NCBI GenBank assembly: GCA_032622095.1
Contig: CP136069.1
Location: 162,429,043 to 162,493,042 of the forward strand
Reading direction: 5' to 3'
Length of the DNA stretch: 64,000 bases
Source: Siphonodentalium dalli
Lineage: Eukaryota; Mollusca; Scaphopoda; Gadilida; Siphonodentaliidae
Part shown: piece after piece, positions 1 through 11,269 of the stretch
Numbering within the stretch: position 1 is the stretch's first letter
Layout: each line of letters starts with the position of its first letter
The notes under the pieces: generated by a model
Seen by the model: the letters and a program-made list of their open reading frames with translations, nothing else
Told to the model about the DNA's origin: nothing
Databases searched by the model: none
Translations under genes and position numbers: made by a program

Positions 1-58
1 TCAAATACATTAGTGTGATCCTTTTATTCGCAATGTGCATGACGCAATCTCATTATAT

Positions 59-291
59 GCGCACATTTAAACAATTTATCCAGGGTTCCAGACCTCCAGT
101 TACAACAACAACATAAACAACGTGGTTGGTTTAGCGCCGTTTTCTTCTGCATGCTTCGTAGTGTTGAAGAAAACAAAGTTGAAAACGAAATATTACTTGT
201 AAACTAAACCTAAACATATATCTAATTTTATGCGCCCAATTAAACAATGTATTCAGGGTGCCAGACCTCCAGTTACAACAACATGAAACAA
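59..291. repeat. Direct repeat of a dispersed 'CCAGACCTCCAGTTACAACA' family
   Basis: Two diverged copies lie at 59-122 and 231-291, about 172 bp apart. Both read as a C-rich stretch, an AAACAAT run, then CCAGACCTCCAGTTACAACA and CAACA units. The reverse complement (TGTTGTTGTAACTGGAGGT) occurs at about 2329-2360, and a weaker copy near 16795-16830 keeps GTTGTTGTAACTCG and CTGGAAC. The pattern suggests the end of a dispersed short element. Its class is unknown. Confidence 0.6.
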
Positions 292-1823
292 ATGTGATTT
301 ACCAAAGTTTGCTGGCTGCTTCGTTCTGTTGAATTTTTTGTTTGTTGAAATATTACATGTATATAAAGTAAACCTAAAAATATCTAATAAGATATTAGTT
401 TTATTAACATATTACTTGTATACACCTAAACCTAAATAAAAAAATTAATAATTTCTTAAAATATAGCCTGGTACCCTCAATGCATCTTTACTACATTTTG
501 TATCAGTCCTTATACATAATGCGCTGTATATTTAATGAGTCCGTCTGCATCATTTCTATTCATATGCCATTTACGGATGATAACTTTACTGAACTAAATG
601 GAATGAAATATGGTATGTAGGTTCAATACCACAAACTACAGGTCAACTTCAATATTGGAAACCGGCCGTTCACATTTAACAGAGTTGCGACACTTTTATC
701 AGATTGGGCTGATTGTTCCTCTTATTGGGTTTCGGTTGATACCTTCTGGTTATGAAAGGCAACATACGTATTATAAGTGTCTAAGTATAAGTAACATACG
801 TATTATAATTGTCTAAGTATAAGTAACTGCCATGCATGAGAGAGGAACTGGTGTTGAGCTGAGTTATATAGCGCGTTTACTCGTAAAATGCGACACAAAC
901 TCACACATGCATGCATGCGTGGTACGGATCTGCACTCTCAGAACTGCATGCATGCGCACCAAGACTGCATATATACATGTAGTTAAATAATTTAATCACT
1001 GGTGAATATATAGTGACATAATTTTCCCTCCATAATGTCATTTTATTCGCTGCCATGTGACTTGTATATCAGAATATGTACCATGCTCTTTATAATTCGA
1101 TCATTGTTCATTTGCTTTCGAATTTGTAATGTCGGAATGGCAGTTAAATGGGATGTCCATATTTGTGGTTGGGATTTTCGTACCGACGCTGTATCAACCC
1201 CTTTATATATGCATTCTGTAAGATTATTGTCAATGACATATTGAATGGCTTCATTTCTCAGATATACGGTATTGTGTTTAATACAGCTTATACATAAATT
1301 TGCAAAATTATTTGAATCTTACATAAAGAATATAAGATCAAATAATACATATACGAATGTGTCGAAATAATTAATTCATTTTTAATTCATTAATTCAAAT
1401 TAATCTTACCTATATAACTATATTCTTTGTGTGAATTTTTAAATTGGAATTTATCACATTGAGCATGCATGGAGGGTGGGTTCTGGACACGTTATGGTGT
1501 CCTTATTCACATATATATTATGCCATTAAACGTGTGACCAAGAGCTTGCACGCATTGAACAAATGTAAATTGGATGGCGTGTTGTATAATATGGCATGTC
1601 GTACTATAGTGTATGCACCACCAGCTTACCCGTCCGCATCCATCCACTGACCTTTGAACTTTTATTAATCTCCGGAATAGCTTGATCTGAGTTGAGAAGC
1701 ATCTCAATATACCATTCCGATCGAAACATGCATGAATTACCATGAATTACCATGAATGTCAATGATAAATACTATATATTTATTATTAGACATCATAATA
1801 TCATATCTAAGATCTGTAACTTG
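292..1823. other. Non-coding stretch with no recognisable gene
   Basis: This is AT-rich sequence with ATGCATGCATG runs near 908-950. Short open frames around 610-816, 1035-1244 and 1444-1743 have no domain-like composition and no homology I recognise, so I treat them as chance. I see no exon of the host gene here. Confidence 0.6.
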
Positions 1824-2003
1824 CTCCGCTGCAGGCCTGCAGCCCTCCCTTTTGCCCTGCACATATACGCCGCCTCTATATACACGCCTGCTTCACGTTA
1901 ATGGTAGTATAATTATACTACCATTATCGTGAAGCAGGCGTGTATATAGAGGCCGCGTATATGGGCAGCGCAAAAGGGGGTGGGCAGCGGAGCGCGTTAC
2001 AGG
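1824..2003. mobile_element. Foldback (MITE-like) palindrome, ~180 bp
   Basis: This is a long imperfect inverted repeat centred between 1912 and 1913. The arms are about 88 bp: the left arm starts GCTCCGCTGC and runs through CCTCTATATACACGCCTGCT to GTAGTATAA, and the right arm returns as TTATACTAC, AGCAGGCGTGTATATAGAGG and GCAGCGGAGC. There is practically no loop, so one strand would fold into a single long hairpin. It has no coding capacity. The likeliest identity is a non-autonomous foldback DNA element. Confidence 0.7.
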
Positions 2004-2949
2004 CCCCTGTGATAATAACACTGCATGGTACCCATCGTGCACATATATACATGTAACTTCCATATATGTCGAGAAAAATAAAAGCGACCACACGATTCCT
2101 ATCCGAAACAAAGTCAGTTTACGGATCTCACAACATCACTACATCTCCAAATAATAATAAATGGATATAAATTAAAAACAATTATGCCGTAATTGGATAT
2201 CGCACATGTAGGTCAAATGGTCTGGAGGAACACTAAATGCATGCATAAGAAATTTCATTTGGGGAAGCACTTTTTTTCTTCAAAATTGACTGCAGTGACA
2301 CAACGCGAAAGTGGTTAATATATGTGTATGTTGTTGTTGTTGTAACTGGAGGTTTGGAACTCTGAATTCATCTTTAACAAGTCTGAAATAATACGTTCAC
2401 TGCCATGTATATATATGGAACCACATGACGAACACAATATTTGAAATTTATAGATATCACGACACAGTTGCCGTGCACGGAAAGACAAAAGTTAAGTGAC
2501 AACTATATGGGCTTCCATACATGTAGTGATACGGAATTGACCTCTGCAGGTGGCAAATAAATCGACATAATGGATTCCGAAACCAAGTGTTTAGACTAGT
2601 TTAGTGGGCTTGGTAAATTCGTTTCTGTGGGTAGTCCATGTGGAAAACGTTATATATTTTCAAATGGAATTGTAGTAGGGACACGTGGCCATATGTCACA
2701 AAGTTATGTTTTAGGGTAAAATTGGGTTTCGTGTTGTTTGCGTACGAATGCCAAAGGCTACTTTCGAAGACAAATTTCTGCCACTTCGCTTACATTTTCT
2801 CAGAAAATGCCACTGGTTTCTGATACTTCAAACCTAGACCTACAATTTGACATATAATTTTAGTCTGAACTCGTAGTTTTCGTCGAGAACGAGCCTCCGG
2901 TCCTAACCCACTCTCATCGACAAGGTATATTCATAACCCAGAGAGTTAT
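2004..2949. other. Non-coding stretch
   Basis: No gene seen. An inverted copy of the GGAGGT/TGTTGTTGT repeat lies at 2329-2360. The small frame at 2638-2823 has no recognisable features. Confidence 0.5.
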
Positions 2950-5540
2950 CCCGCCTTAACAACGACAATAATCGACTTAGGACGTTGTTTATGTGAAATC
3001 TGGATGGATTTAGAGACGATCTACACTGCGCACTTAAAGAACACGTAGACAACATTTGTCTCAACCATAAAAATCCATATAGTGATAATGGAGATGATAA
3101 TGATGATTCTCACGTCAATGCCGCCTGTAATAATGATGAATATGAAAATATATACACTGTACTCGATGAATTGCCAGAAGAGATGAGAAACAGCTTTCGA
3201 CAAAACGAGAGCAAAGCGCAAACAAATTCACATTCTTGCCCGCATACACAAAATCATTAACGATATGAGGAATAACCAATTTGACCCAAACCTAAGAACG
3301 CGATACCATGTGAAATGAATAGCTTACAAAAAGGCGCTGAAGGCTAAACGACGAGCATTCTACGCAGATATATATTGTAAACTAGATACGTTAGAGACAA
3401 CCAACCCAAAACAATATTGGGAAATCATAAAAAAAATGCGGCAGAGACCGGTCTCACAAAATTAACTTGATGCTGATCGATCAGTTGATTTTTTCACTGA
3501 GCTTTATTGTCCGAAACTTGATAATCCAGATTGTGGATTATCTTCGGACACATATAAAACTTGTAAGCAAGCTATTAATAATGATGATATCACGACAGAG
3601 GAAGTTCTTGGCGCTACAAGAGAACTAAAAAACGGAAAGGCGATTGGACCCGACCAAATTTCGAACGAATTGCTGAAGTCACTCGTTCCATTGATAATTG
3701 ATGAAATTGTAAAATTGTTTAACTTAATTCTGGAGACAGGACATTATCCGAGTGATTGGAGCGAATCTACCCTCACTTTAATTCACAAAAAAGGAGACAA
3801 AAGTGATCCCAATAACTACAGGGCAATAGCAGTATCATCGGCGGTCGGTAAATTGTTTAACAAAATAATTAATCGTCGGTTAATTGATTTCTTACATGTC
3901 AACAATATTATGAGCGAAAACCAATTTGGTTTTTCGAAAGGGAAGAGCACCATTGATGGAGCATTTGGTCTGCACGCGGCCATTCAAAAATACAAACGAT
4001 TGGGAAACCCCCTATATGCTGCATTCATAGATTTCAGAAAAGCGTTCGATACAGTAAACAGACAATTACTTTAAAAAAAATTAAAATGCGCGGGCATTAA
4101 GGGACTCATACTACGGATAATACAGTCACTATATGACAATAGCTACCATATCACCAAAGCAAACAAAGGGTTATCCACGATAGGTGTTAGGCAAGGATTA
4201 ATATTGTCCCCAAACCTGTTCAAAATCTTTATTGATGACATTAAACAAGACTTTGACAGTCCTTGCGATGCTGTCCATTTAAGCAATGATACACTTAATC
4301 ACATTTTATTTGCTGACGACCTGGTTTTACTTTCGGATACTCCAAGTGGGCTACAGTGCTGTCTAAACAGACTAAATAGATACACTGAGACCAATAAACT
4401 CACCGTGAACACTGATAAAACTAAATGTGTGGTGTTTAGAAGTAGGAAAACTAAAACTTCACCAGACTTTCACATTGGAAATCAAAAGTTGGAAATTGTT
4501 AATGAATACAATTATCTTGGAATTAAATTTAGTAATACGGGTAGATTCTCACATGCAATGGAAGAATTGAGTGCTAAAGGACTCAAAGCAATGCATTCTT
4601 TATTTAACGCATGTTCAAACGACGCACCGATTCCACTAGTGAAGTCTTTAAAACTCTTCGATAGATTAATTAAGCCGATATTGTTATATGGTAGCGAAAT
4701 ATGGGGTGTGGAAATAACCACTAAAAATCACGATCGCCTACCATGTGAGAAGGTACACATAAAATATTGTAAGCGGTTAATCGGAGTCGGCAGATTTTCT
4801 TCGAACAACGCGGTTCGCGCCGAGTTAGGGAGCCACCCATTATTTATTGACGTGGCATGCAAACTTTCATCTTTTGTAATTAAGATAATTTCACGGTCGG
4901 ACTGTAATCTGCTCCGTAATTCTGCGTTGGAACAACAAGTGGCATCGGTTAAGAAATCAATCTTCAAAACGGCAGAATCACTGGGGTGGAATATTGCAGA
5001 CCTAAAAAATCCGGGTCCAGTTCTGGGTCAATTCAAAAGAAACCTTATTGAAGATTATTATATATATTTCAGACAGAGTCTCACTGATGAATGCTCAAAA
5101 ACGGGAAGTAATAAATTACGAACATACCGACTATTCAAACTTAAGTACGAAATAGAACCTTATCTTCTTCACACACCATCAATAGAAAATAGAATCGTTT
5201 TTACTAGACTGCGTATAAGTAATCATAAACTGGCTATTGAAAAAGGACGCCACACCCAACCACCGACGGCATTGGAACAAGACTATGTATATTTTGTTCC
5301 GGTGATGCTATTGAAGATGAAAAACACTTTCTTTTGGAATGTAGTGCTTACCGCACAGCGCGGCTCGAACTAATAACTCTTATGAAGACACAGTTCCCAG
5401 ACTTTGAAAACATGACACAAACTGAACAGCTTGTCAAAATCCTATCCAACAATATTTCAAATTCATGCACTTCAATATGTCATATAATCCGAAAATTATT
5501 TTCCGCACGCAATGAGCATCGCCTCATAAGCAATGAATAA
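2950..5540 (+). mobile_element. Degenerate non-LTR retrotransposon (LINE A), 5'-truncated
   Basis: Coding-like homology to a LINE ORF2 runs from about 2950 to 5540 on the plus strand. It begins in the linker region between endonuclease and RT, and I find no endonuclease domain upstream, so the copy looks 5'-truncated. The RT and a C-terminal zinc-knuckle region follow. In-frame stops and at least two frameshifts show it is dead. The exact 5' border cannot be seen. The 3' UTR probably reaches about 5715, because the segment 5665-5705 matches an inverted LINE-like tail at 6895-6985. Confidence 0.75.
3590..5540 (+). pseudogene. LINE A reverse transcriptase remnant
   Basis: The remnant starts with the RT entry motif NGKAIGPDQIS at about 3631. 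It continues with the NYRAIAV block at 3811-3831, motif A (FIDFRKAFDTV) near 4024-4056, and motif C FADD at 4309-4320. A TAA at 4072 breaks the frame right after motif A, and the RQGLILSP block follows in another frame. The thumb and C-terminal region runs to about 5290, where a frameshift leads into a C-terminal zinc-knuckle-like segment with EDEKHFLLECSAY spacing. The catalytic YADD-type box is intact, but the frame is not. The clade (Jockey, I or CR1 superfamily) is not resolved. Confidence 0.8.
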
Positions 5541-7107
5541 ATGAAGACGAGACGACCCTATGCACATTCAGCTTTACTTAAATGATTATATATTACCATC
5601 TATTATTATATCATTTATTATATTGTTCAATGTACAACTATATATTATTATGTTTGCATACTGTCCTTATGGGTGGATACACACATGCATGTAATCTCTG
5701 TAAATATCGTGTATTTGGCGTTTGACATGGATCATACACACCGTGTAATATGTGTCCGCTGACAACCCAATCATTGCGACTGTGTTTGACCACAGTGAGT
5801 TAAACTCTGAACCGCTGAAGAGCCGTTGACTGGGACAAAGTCGTCAGGCCGCTTAAAATAATTATTCGCGCGATAACTCAAATGGTCGACGTTCTGTTTA
5901 AATCATTGCCAGTCTTCTATTGGTGTTAATACCAGTGATGGCCTCTTCCCCAACGCAGGGGGCTATGACCCCCAACATGCACGGGGAGCTATATTATCCC
6001 AGAAGCTACCGAATTCACCATTGCATATTTCCTCGACGGGGGGTGTGCATGCAGCACCCTGAGTCCTGACACCCTGCTTTATAAATATCGTAGTCATGTC
6101 TGTCGTGTCTGTTTTCTACGAGTGATTAATCTAATATGCAGTAATTTATGCTAATCATATAATTATGAACATATTATACAGCTTTAAATTTGAATGCATG
6201 GTGTTGCTATTTGTCTTCATTCGGCGAAAGGGTTGCCTAGCTACGAGTTCCCAACTACGTCACCTTTCATCTCTTGTGTTATACAGTTATACATGTATAC
6301 GCAAAATTTACAACTATGGAATATTTAAGTAAAACATTATATTAAAGATATATTTATATATATGTTATAATTCAAGCTTGTGACAGTTAGGAGCTTGTTC
6401 AACCTTTGGCTTGAGAAACATATATATAAATGGGGGGGGGGGGGTGTCACTATTTTAATTTCAACGCTGTACCTGCATTATTTGTTGGCGCTATAATGAA
6501 TATTAGCAATCCCAATTGAATTAATGTTATCACATGAGCTCGCTCTCAAATTATCAGAGAAATCTCAACAAGCCGGTATCATCCTATAAAAGAATTCTGC
6601 ATATTTTATTTTTGTTTTGGATGACCATGTTTCCAAGAAATGACAGAAACAAATCAAGTATAAAATCGACAGGCTCTAATCCACTTTTCGAATTGAATTA
6701 TAACTCGTGAAAAACAGCAACATATATCAGACAAGAATTACTCATTTCGGCATCCATGAAAGAAGACATGTTTATGACTGGCCTGAAATTACTTGATGCC
6801 AGTTTGTTTGTTAATGGCTTATAACTACTCACTGGTGAAATTTACCTCTCGCGCGCAGGTGATTAATTTTGTCAATTATTGGTGTGGCCATGTAAAATAC
6901 ATGTATTTTACATACAGACATTACATGCATGTGTGTATCCACCCTATAAGGATGTTTTGCCTATTAAACTTATCTTATCTTACACAAATGTACAGTGAAA
7001 TATCAAGTGATGACTTCGAGGATTTACCGCAACAAAAGAGGAATAACTCTATTCATCACGAATCGCAATCTCCCCGAGATAGTTAACGCACGCGCCGATC
7101 TCAGCAC
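5541..7107. other. LINE A 3' UTR and non-coding spacer
   Basis: 5541-5715 looks like the LINE A 3' tail. The rest is AT-rich, with a G14 homopolymer near 6432-6445 and TATA-rich stretches near 6340-6370. I find no exon or RNA gene. Confidence 0.45.
6890..6990 (-). repeat. LINE 3'-tail fragment, inverted relative to LINE A tail
   Basis: Read on the minus strand, this segment shares CCTTATAGGGTGGATACACA and CATGCATGTAAT with the LINE A tail at about 5665-5705. It is preceded by a GATAAGATAAGTTTAATAG stretch that looks like a LINE terminus. It is probably a severely 5'-truncated copy of a related element. Confidence 0.5.
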
Positions 7108-7131
7108 AAAGTTCAAAGTTCAAAGTTCAAA
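7108..7131 (-). repeat. LINE B 3'-terminal heptamer repeats
   Basis: Three tandem copies of GTTCAAA (plus strand), that is (TTTGAAC)n at the element's 3' end, directly follow AATAAAGC on the minus strand. This fits target-primed reverse transcription of CR1-like elements and fixes the 3' border. Confidence 0.75.
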
Positions 7132-7474
7132 AGCTTTATTTATAAAGTCAGGCATTTACAAACATGAGCATTAAGCTCTTAACTGACTTGTAAAACAATG
7201 AATATGTACATAAACAGTAACGTGAATAAAACACAACCTATCTGAAAAATAAATTACATGTATATTAGCTAAAACTATGTAAAAGACGAGTAAAATCCCT
7301 GAGGACAGGTAGCCCTGACTGGATCAAAAGCGTAAGACACAAATTTGTATATTCATATACGGCACAGTAATGTGCACAACGAGTCCATATTTCATTCCTG
7401 GATAACACGTTTTGTTCCATTCAGAGATACCAGACCTGAGAGTGCGGATTAAAATACAAAACATATGCATATAA

Positions 7475-8982
7475 TTAGGATATCCTACAGGCACTGCATT
7501 TACATTTAAAACCATTCCAGGTTTGTAACATACATTCAAAGTCTTTCATCGTCTCTGCGGTTCTGCGTGACTCTGGAAGAGAATTCCACACTTTAGGTGC
7601 CATGAATCTAAACGAGCTTAAACCGAAAGTAGTAGTATCAGGTGATGGCAGTTCCAGAGTCTCAGAATTTCTAAAAGAGTATGAACTATGTTTACGTTTC
7701 ACCAGGCAGTCCAAATAGGAATGAGTGCTAATGTTCTTCTTTAGTATTTTGAAAACTGTGAGTGCCATAAGTCTGAGTCTTTGGAGATGTAGATGCTCAC
7801 AGTTTGCAATCTTTAGGAGAAAGTCATAATCAGATGTGTAGTCATTATAGATAAAACGAAAGGCTCTCTCCTGAATTTTCTCCAGCCTGTCCGTAGAGGA
7901 CACACTGCAGAAATGCCAGGTAAGAGGGCAGTAATTAAAATTTGAGAGGATGAAAGATTTGAAGATACATTTTTTGCCTGAGATGGTCAGCATATGTCCA
8001 AGTCTCTTTAAGACATTTAGCTGCCTTGATGCCTTTGAACATAGCTAATCAATGTGAGTGTTAAACGTCAATTTACTGTCCAGAGTTATACCGAGTAATT
8101 TCACTTCCTCGATACATGGGATAAGATGTGAAGCATTTATGCCAGTTATAGATTTACTTTTGGGACCCAATGATATTGCGCCATTTAGTGCGAACCACTC
8201 AATGAGATGAAGGCTATCAGATTCCAGAGTGCTCCGAACTACATCAGGGTCCTTGTGAGAGAAGGAAATTGTGTTATCGTCTGCATAATTATAAAGGGAG
8301 CAGTCCTTCACAAAGCCGAAAATGTCATTCAGAAAGATGTTAAACATGGTTGGGCCCAGTAATATCCCTGTGGTACACCATTGGTGATGCACCTCCAGGA
8401 ACTCACACTGGAGCCAAGTTTAACGCAGTGTCTGCGACCAGAAAGATAGCTCCCCATATAAGACACCGACTTTTCACAAAAATTATATGCACGTAGTTTC
8501 TCTAACATAAGATCATGAGGTCGGCAATCAAAAGCCTTTGAAAGGTCCATCATTACAGCGGCAACACTTTCATGCTTGTCAAGTGCCCTGCGCCAGTCTT
8601 CAATGGCACTTAACATTACGTCACTGCATTCATGATGCTTCCTAAAAGCTGAGAGAGCGGGGTTAAAAATAGATTCAAAATGCATTTGTAGCTGTGAATT
8701 TATCGCTTTCTCAAATAATTTTGATACAGTAGGTAAAATACTAACAGGCCTGTAGTTTTCCTTACTCAAAATATCATTTTTTTGTGTATAGGTGTCACTT
8801 GAGCAACTTTAAGGCTATCCGGGAAAGCAACGACAGACAGAGTGGTTAAAAAGATTACTCAAAGGCACGTGGATTGCTGAGTTACATATTTTCAGCATTT
8901 TTGCTGAGATACCATCAATGCCAGTAGCCTTTTTTGAGTTTAGCTTACATATCTCTTTGGAGAAGAACTCTTCAGAGATTGG
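7475..8982 (-). pseudogene. LINE B reverse transcriptase region
   Basis: On the minus strand the RT begins with KATGIDGISAKMLK, in the same frame as the endonuclease just past a TAA at 8983-8985. It then shifts frame near 8800. The block NYRPVSILPTVSKLFEKAI follows at about 8755, then motif A (MMDLSKAFD) near 8535-8560, where RPHDLM follows. GVPQG near 8370 is interrupted by a frameshift into ILLGPTMFNIFLND. Motif C, YADD, is intact at 8276-8287. The thumb (KLLGITLDSKLTFNTHI) runs to about 8045, a stop and shift follow, and the C-terminal domain (LEKIQERAFRFIYND, then APKVWNSLPES) lies at 7475-7993. The stops make it non-functional. Confidence 0.85.
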
Positions 8983-11025
8983 TTACAGGCTAAAAGTCTC
9001 CGGCGAAATACAGTTCTCTTTGATTTTGACGATGCTTGGGTGTTCCTTATTTACAGGATGGTTCATGGGTATATTTGATGCAACGTCAATAAAAAATGAG
9101 TTGAAAATTTCACAGACAGATTGTTGGTCAGTAATTAACTCACCATTTTCCAGTAATAATGTACTTGTTTTGGCTTTAAAGCCCTTATTTGTCAGAAATG
9201 GTTTGACAGTTGGCCAAAAATCAGCAGATTTTGGGCCATCTGAACATTTGTCATTAAAATACGACTGGATGCTTTCCTTCTTGATACGTGTGACCAGATT
9301 TCTTTGTTTACGGTAAAGTTCCCAAGATTTATGTGATCTGTATTTAAAATAGCGTTTCTGTAAGAATCTTTTCTTATAGATAGCTTTTCTCAAAACCTTA
9401 TTCATAAACGGGGCCGGGTTTTTATGTGGCCGCCTTGTTTTAACAGGGATGTGCTCATCAATGACATAAAGAAGAAGCCTTTCATGCATCCAGTATATAT
9501 CATTGATATCATCAAATCCATATGCTGCATGGAAAGGAATCTTCGTAATGTCCTCAATGAGCGCATCAGTTTTTAGAGATTTTAAACTCCTATAATTTAT
9601 AGGATCTTTACGAGGTAAAGCCACATGTGATTTCAGTTGAAAGGAAATTAAGTTATGTACATCACTTATTCCCGTACAGAAGTTTAGATGATGGAAGCAT
9701 AAATTTGCTTTGTTTGTCAGAATGACATCATTTAAGGTTGGATTTGCGTTTTTTGTAAAACACGTAGGAGTTTTAACAATATTTTTCAGAGATAAAACCT
9801 TTAAAAATGCGGAAAAATTAGTGCATTTGGATGAGTTTAACATATCTATGTTAAGGTCACCAATATATAAAAGGTTGTCATTTTCAAAAGTCTTGTTTGA
9901 CATACATGGTGGTCGGTATAATCCTGAGAAGAGTCATTTTGCTCTGTTAAGTTGAACCTCAACCATGATGGATTCTATGTCTTTAAATTCAAGATTAGGT
10001 TTTCGACCACCAGGTATGTCAGATCTTAAATATGCAACTATGCCACCGCCCTTAGCGGTTCGATCTTTACGCCAGAAATGATATCCTTCTACATCCCTGA
10101 ACTGGGCATCTGGGAAACTACTGTCAAGTTTAGTTTCACTTAAAAAGAGTAAATCAACAAGATTATTTGAGAGAATATTTCGGATATCAATATATTTGTA
10201 TCTCATACTGTTTATGTTGAGATAAGCGACTTGAAAGTTTCTTGGATTTTTGTGTCGAAGTTCCTTTAGTTCATCAAATATACACGGTGTAGATGATGAA
10301 TTTGAAGATGTCGAAATGTCCACAAGATCTACATCAGAAAAGTCAGTTTCTTCAGAATATGATACAGTTGATGTTAATGATGAATTAAAATAAGGCATCT
10401 GTTGTGGGCCTTCCACACATGCTCTACATGTCCATTTTGTGTTTTGGTCGTGTGTTGAAATGAGCAATGGCCTCCCATCCGAACACTTTATATGAGATCT
10501 AATGTTGCAGATATTGCACGGAATATAAAGCTCGGCCCTTGGAACAGCTCTTGAGCATACTGCACATGGATTTCTTATCGGCCCTGGGTTTGGGCACTGA
10601 CCGCACAGTAAGATGTTTAATACAAGAGTCAGCTGTCTAATAGACACATTTCGAATACCACTACCAGTGCTGTGTGTTGTTGTCTTCCTTGAGCACAAAT
10701 ATTTGTTTCGGATATTTGCGTCATTTATGGTTTGTGGGAATATCTGTGATATGCCGAAAAGGCCATATGAGTTTTCCATAAAATACAAACTGCTGGAGAA
10801 CAAGGTGTTTCCATCTATGGCATAATTGTAGTTTGTATGGTTGAAATTTCCTTCACATTCAGCCAAAACAGAGGTGTGGCTAAAGTTTATGGATATGGCA
10901 AATGAAGTCCACAGAATTGACCTGAATATTTGGAAGAAAATATTCATTGTTTTCGTGTGCCTCTTGCATGGGATCGTCAATAGAACGCACCCGCAGCAGA
11001 TTTTACTTGGAGTGGTCGTTGGCAC
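8983..11025 (-). pseudogene. LINE B leader, PHD finger and endonuclease
   Basis: This is one reading frame from the ATG at 11025 to the TAA at 8983-8985, broken only by a TGA at 9934-9936. Residues 1-150 form a poorly conserved leader ending in the NPGP motif. A PHD finger follows, with CAVC, CNIC, HIKC and WTCRAC giving Cys4-His-Cys3 order, and then a Ser-rich linker. The endonuclease runs from VAYLNINSMRYK through LFLSETKLD (catalytic Glu), the TGA, GLYRPP, IGDLNID and SDVHNLISF. The Asp/His of the last motif are present as SDVHN. The basic linker to RT follows. Repair of one codon would join both halves, so the stop is a recent point change or a sequencing error. Confidence 0.85.
10579..10623 (-). 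other. 2A-like ribosome-skipping peptide motif in LINE B
   Basis: The leader reads LTLVLNILLCGQCPNPGP, a leucine-rich run followed by G-x-x-x-NPGP. 2A-like sequences of the LLxxGDxxxNPGP type are known near the N-terminus of CR1-like LINEs in several marine invertebrates. Here the usual Gly-Asp is Gly-Gln, so activity is doubtful. Confidence 0.6.
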
Positions 11026-11030
11026 GTGTC

Positions 11031-11269
11031 ACTTGGGTTGGGAGATCGAGTACACCCTGCACGAAGATAGGGAACGCAAAAAAAATTTGCGCTGAAAGTC
11101 GTTAAGTCAGGATAGGTTACGCGTCAATTGAATGAATGAGTTTGACCCCCCATTCGCTAGGTTGACGCTGTGATGAGATTCGTCTTCATAAAAGCTTTTA
11201 TCAGTATAAAATAGTTTAAAATATAATCGGAGTAAAAAGTTTAAAAGCTTCAACCGGAAGCAGATAGGC
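11031..11269. other. Junction between head-to-head LINEs B and C
   Basis: About 240 bp separate the LINE B 5' end (minus) from the first recognisable LINE C coding sequence (plus). It probably holds the 5' UTR of one or both elements. No host feature is visible. Confidence 0.4.

Larger units (their letters stand above)
7108..11030 (-). mobile_element. CR1/L2-type non-LTR retrotransposon (LINE B) with PHD finger, endonuclease and RT
   Basis: A nearly full-length ORF2-type region lies on the minus strand. In reading order it has an N-terminal leader with a 2A-like NPGP motif, a PHD finger, an apurinic-type endonuclease, an RT with YADD and a thumb/C-terminal region. The 3' end is sharp: AATAAAGCTTTTGAAC followed by tandem TTTGAAC heptamers (7108-7131). 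Short tandem 3' repeats instead of poly(A) are known from CR1/L2-clade elements. Single-base lesions are few (a TGA, a TAA and several frameshifts), so it is younger than its neighbours. I did not identify an ORF1. Confidence 0.85.

Noticed and set aside
9710-11095. Plus-strand frames opposite LINE B
   Set aside because: Shadows of the PHD/endonuclease frame on the minus strand.
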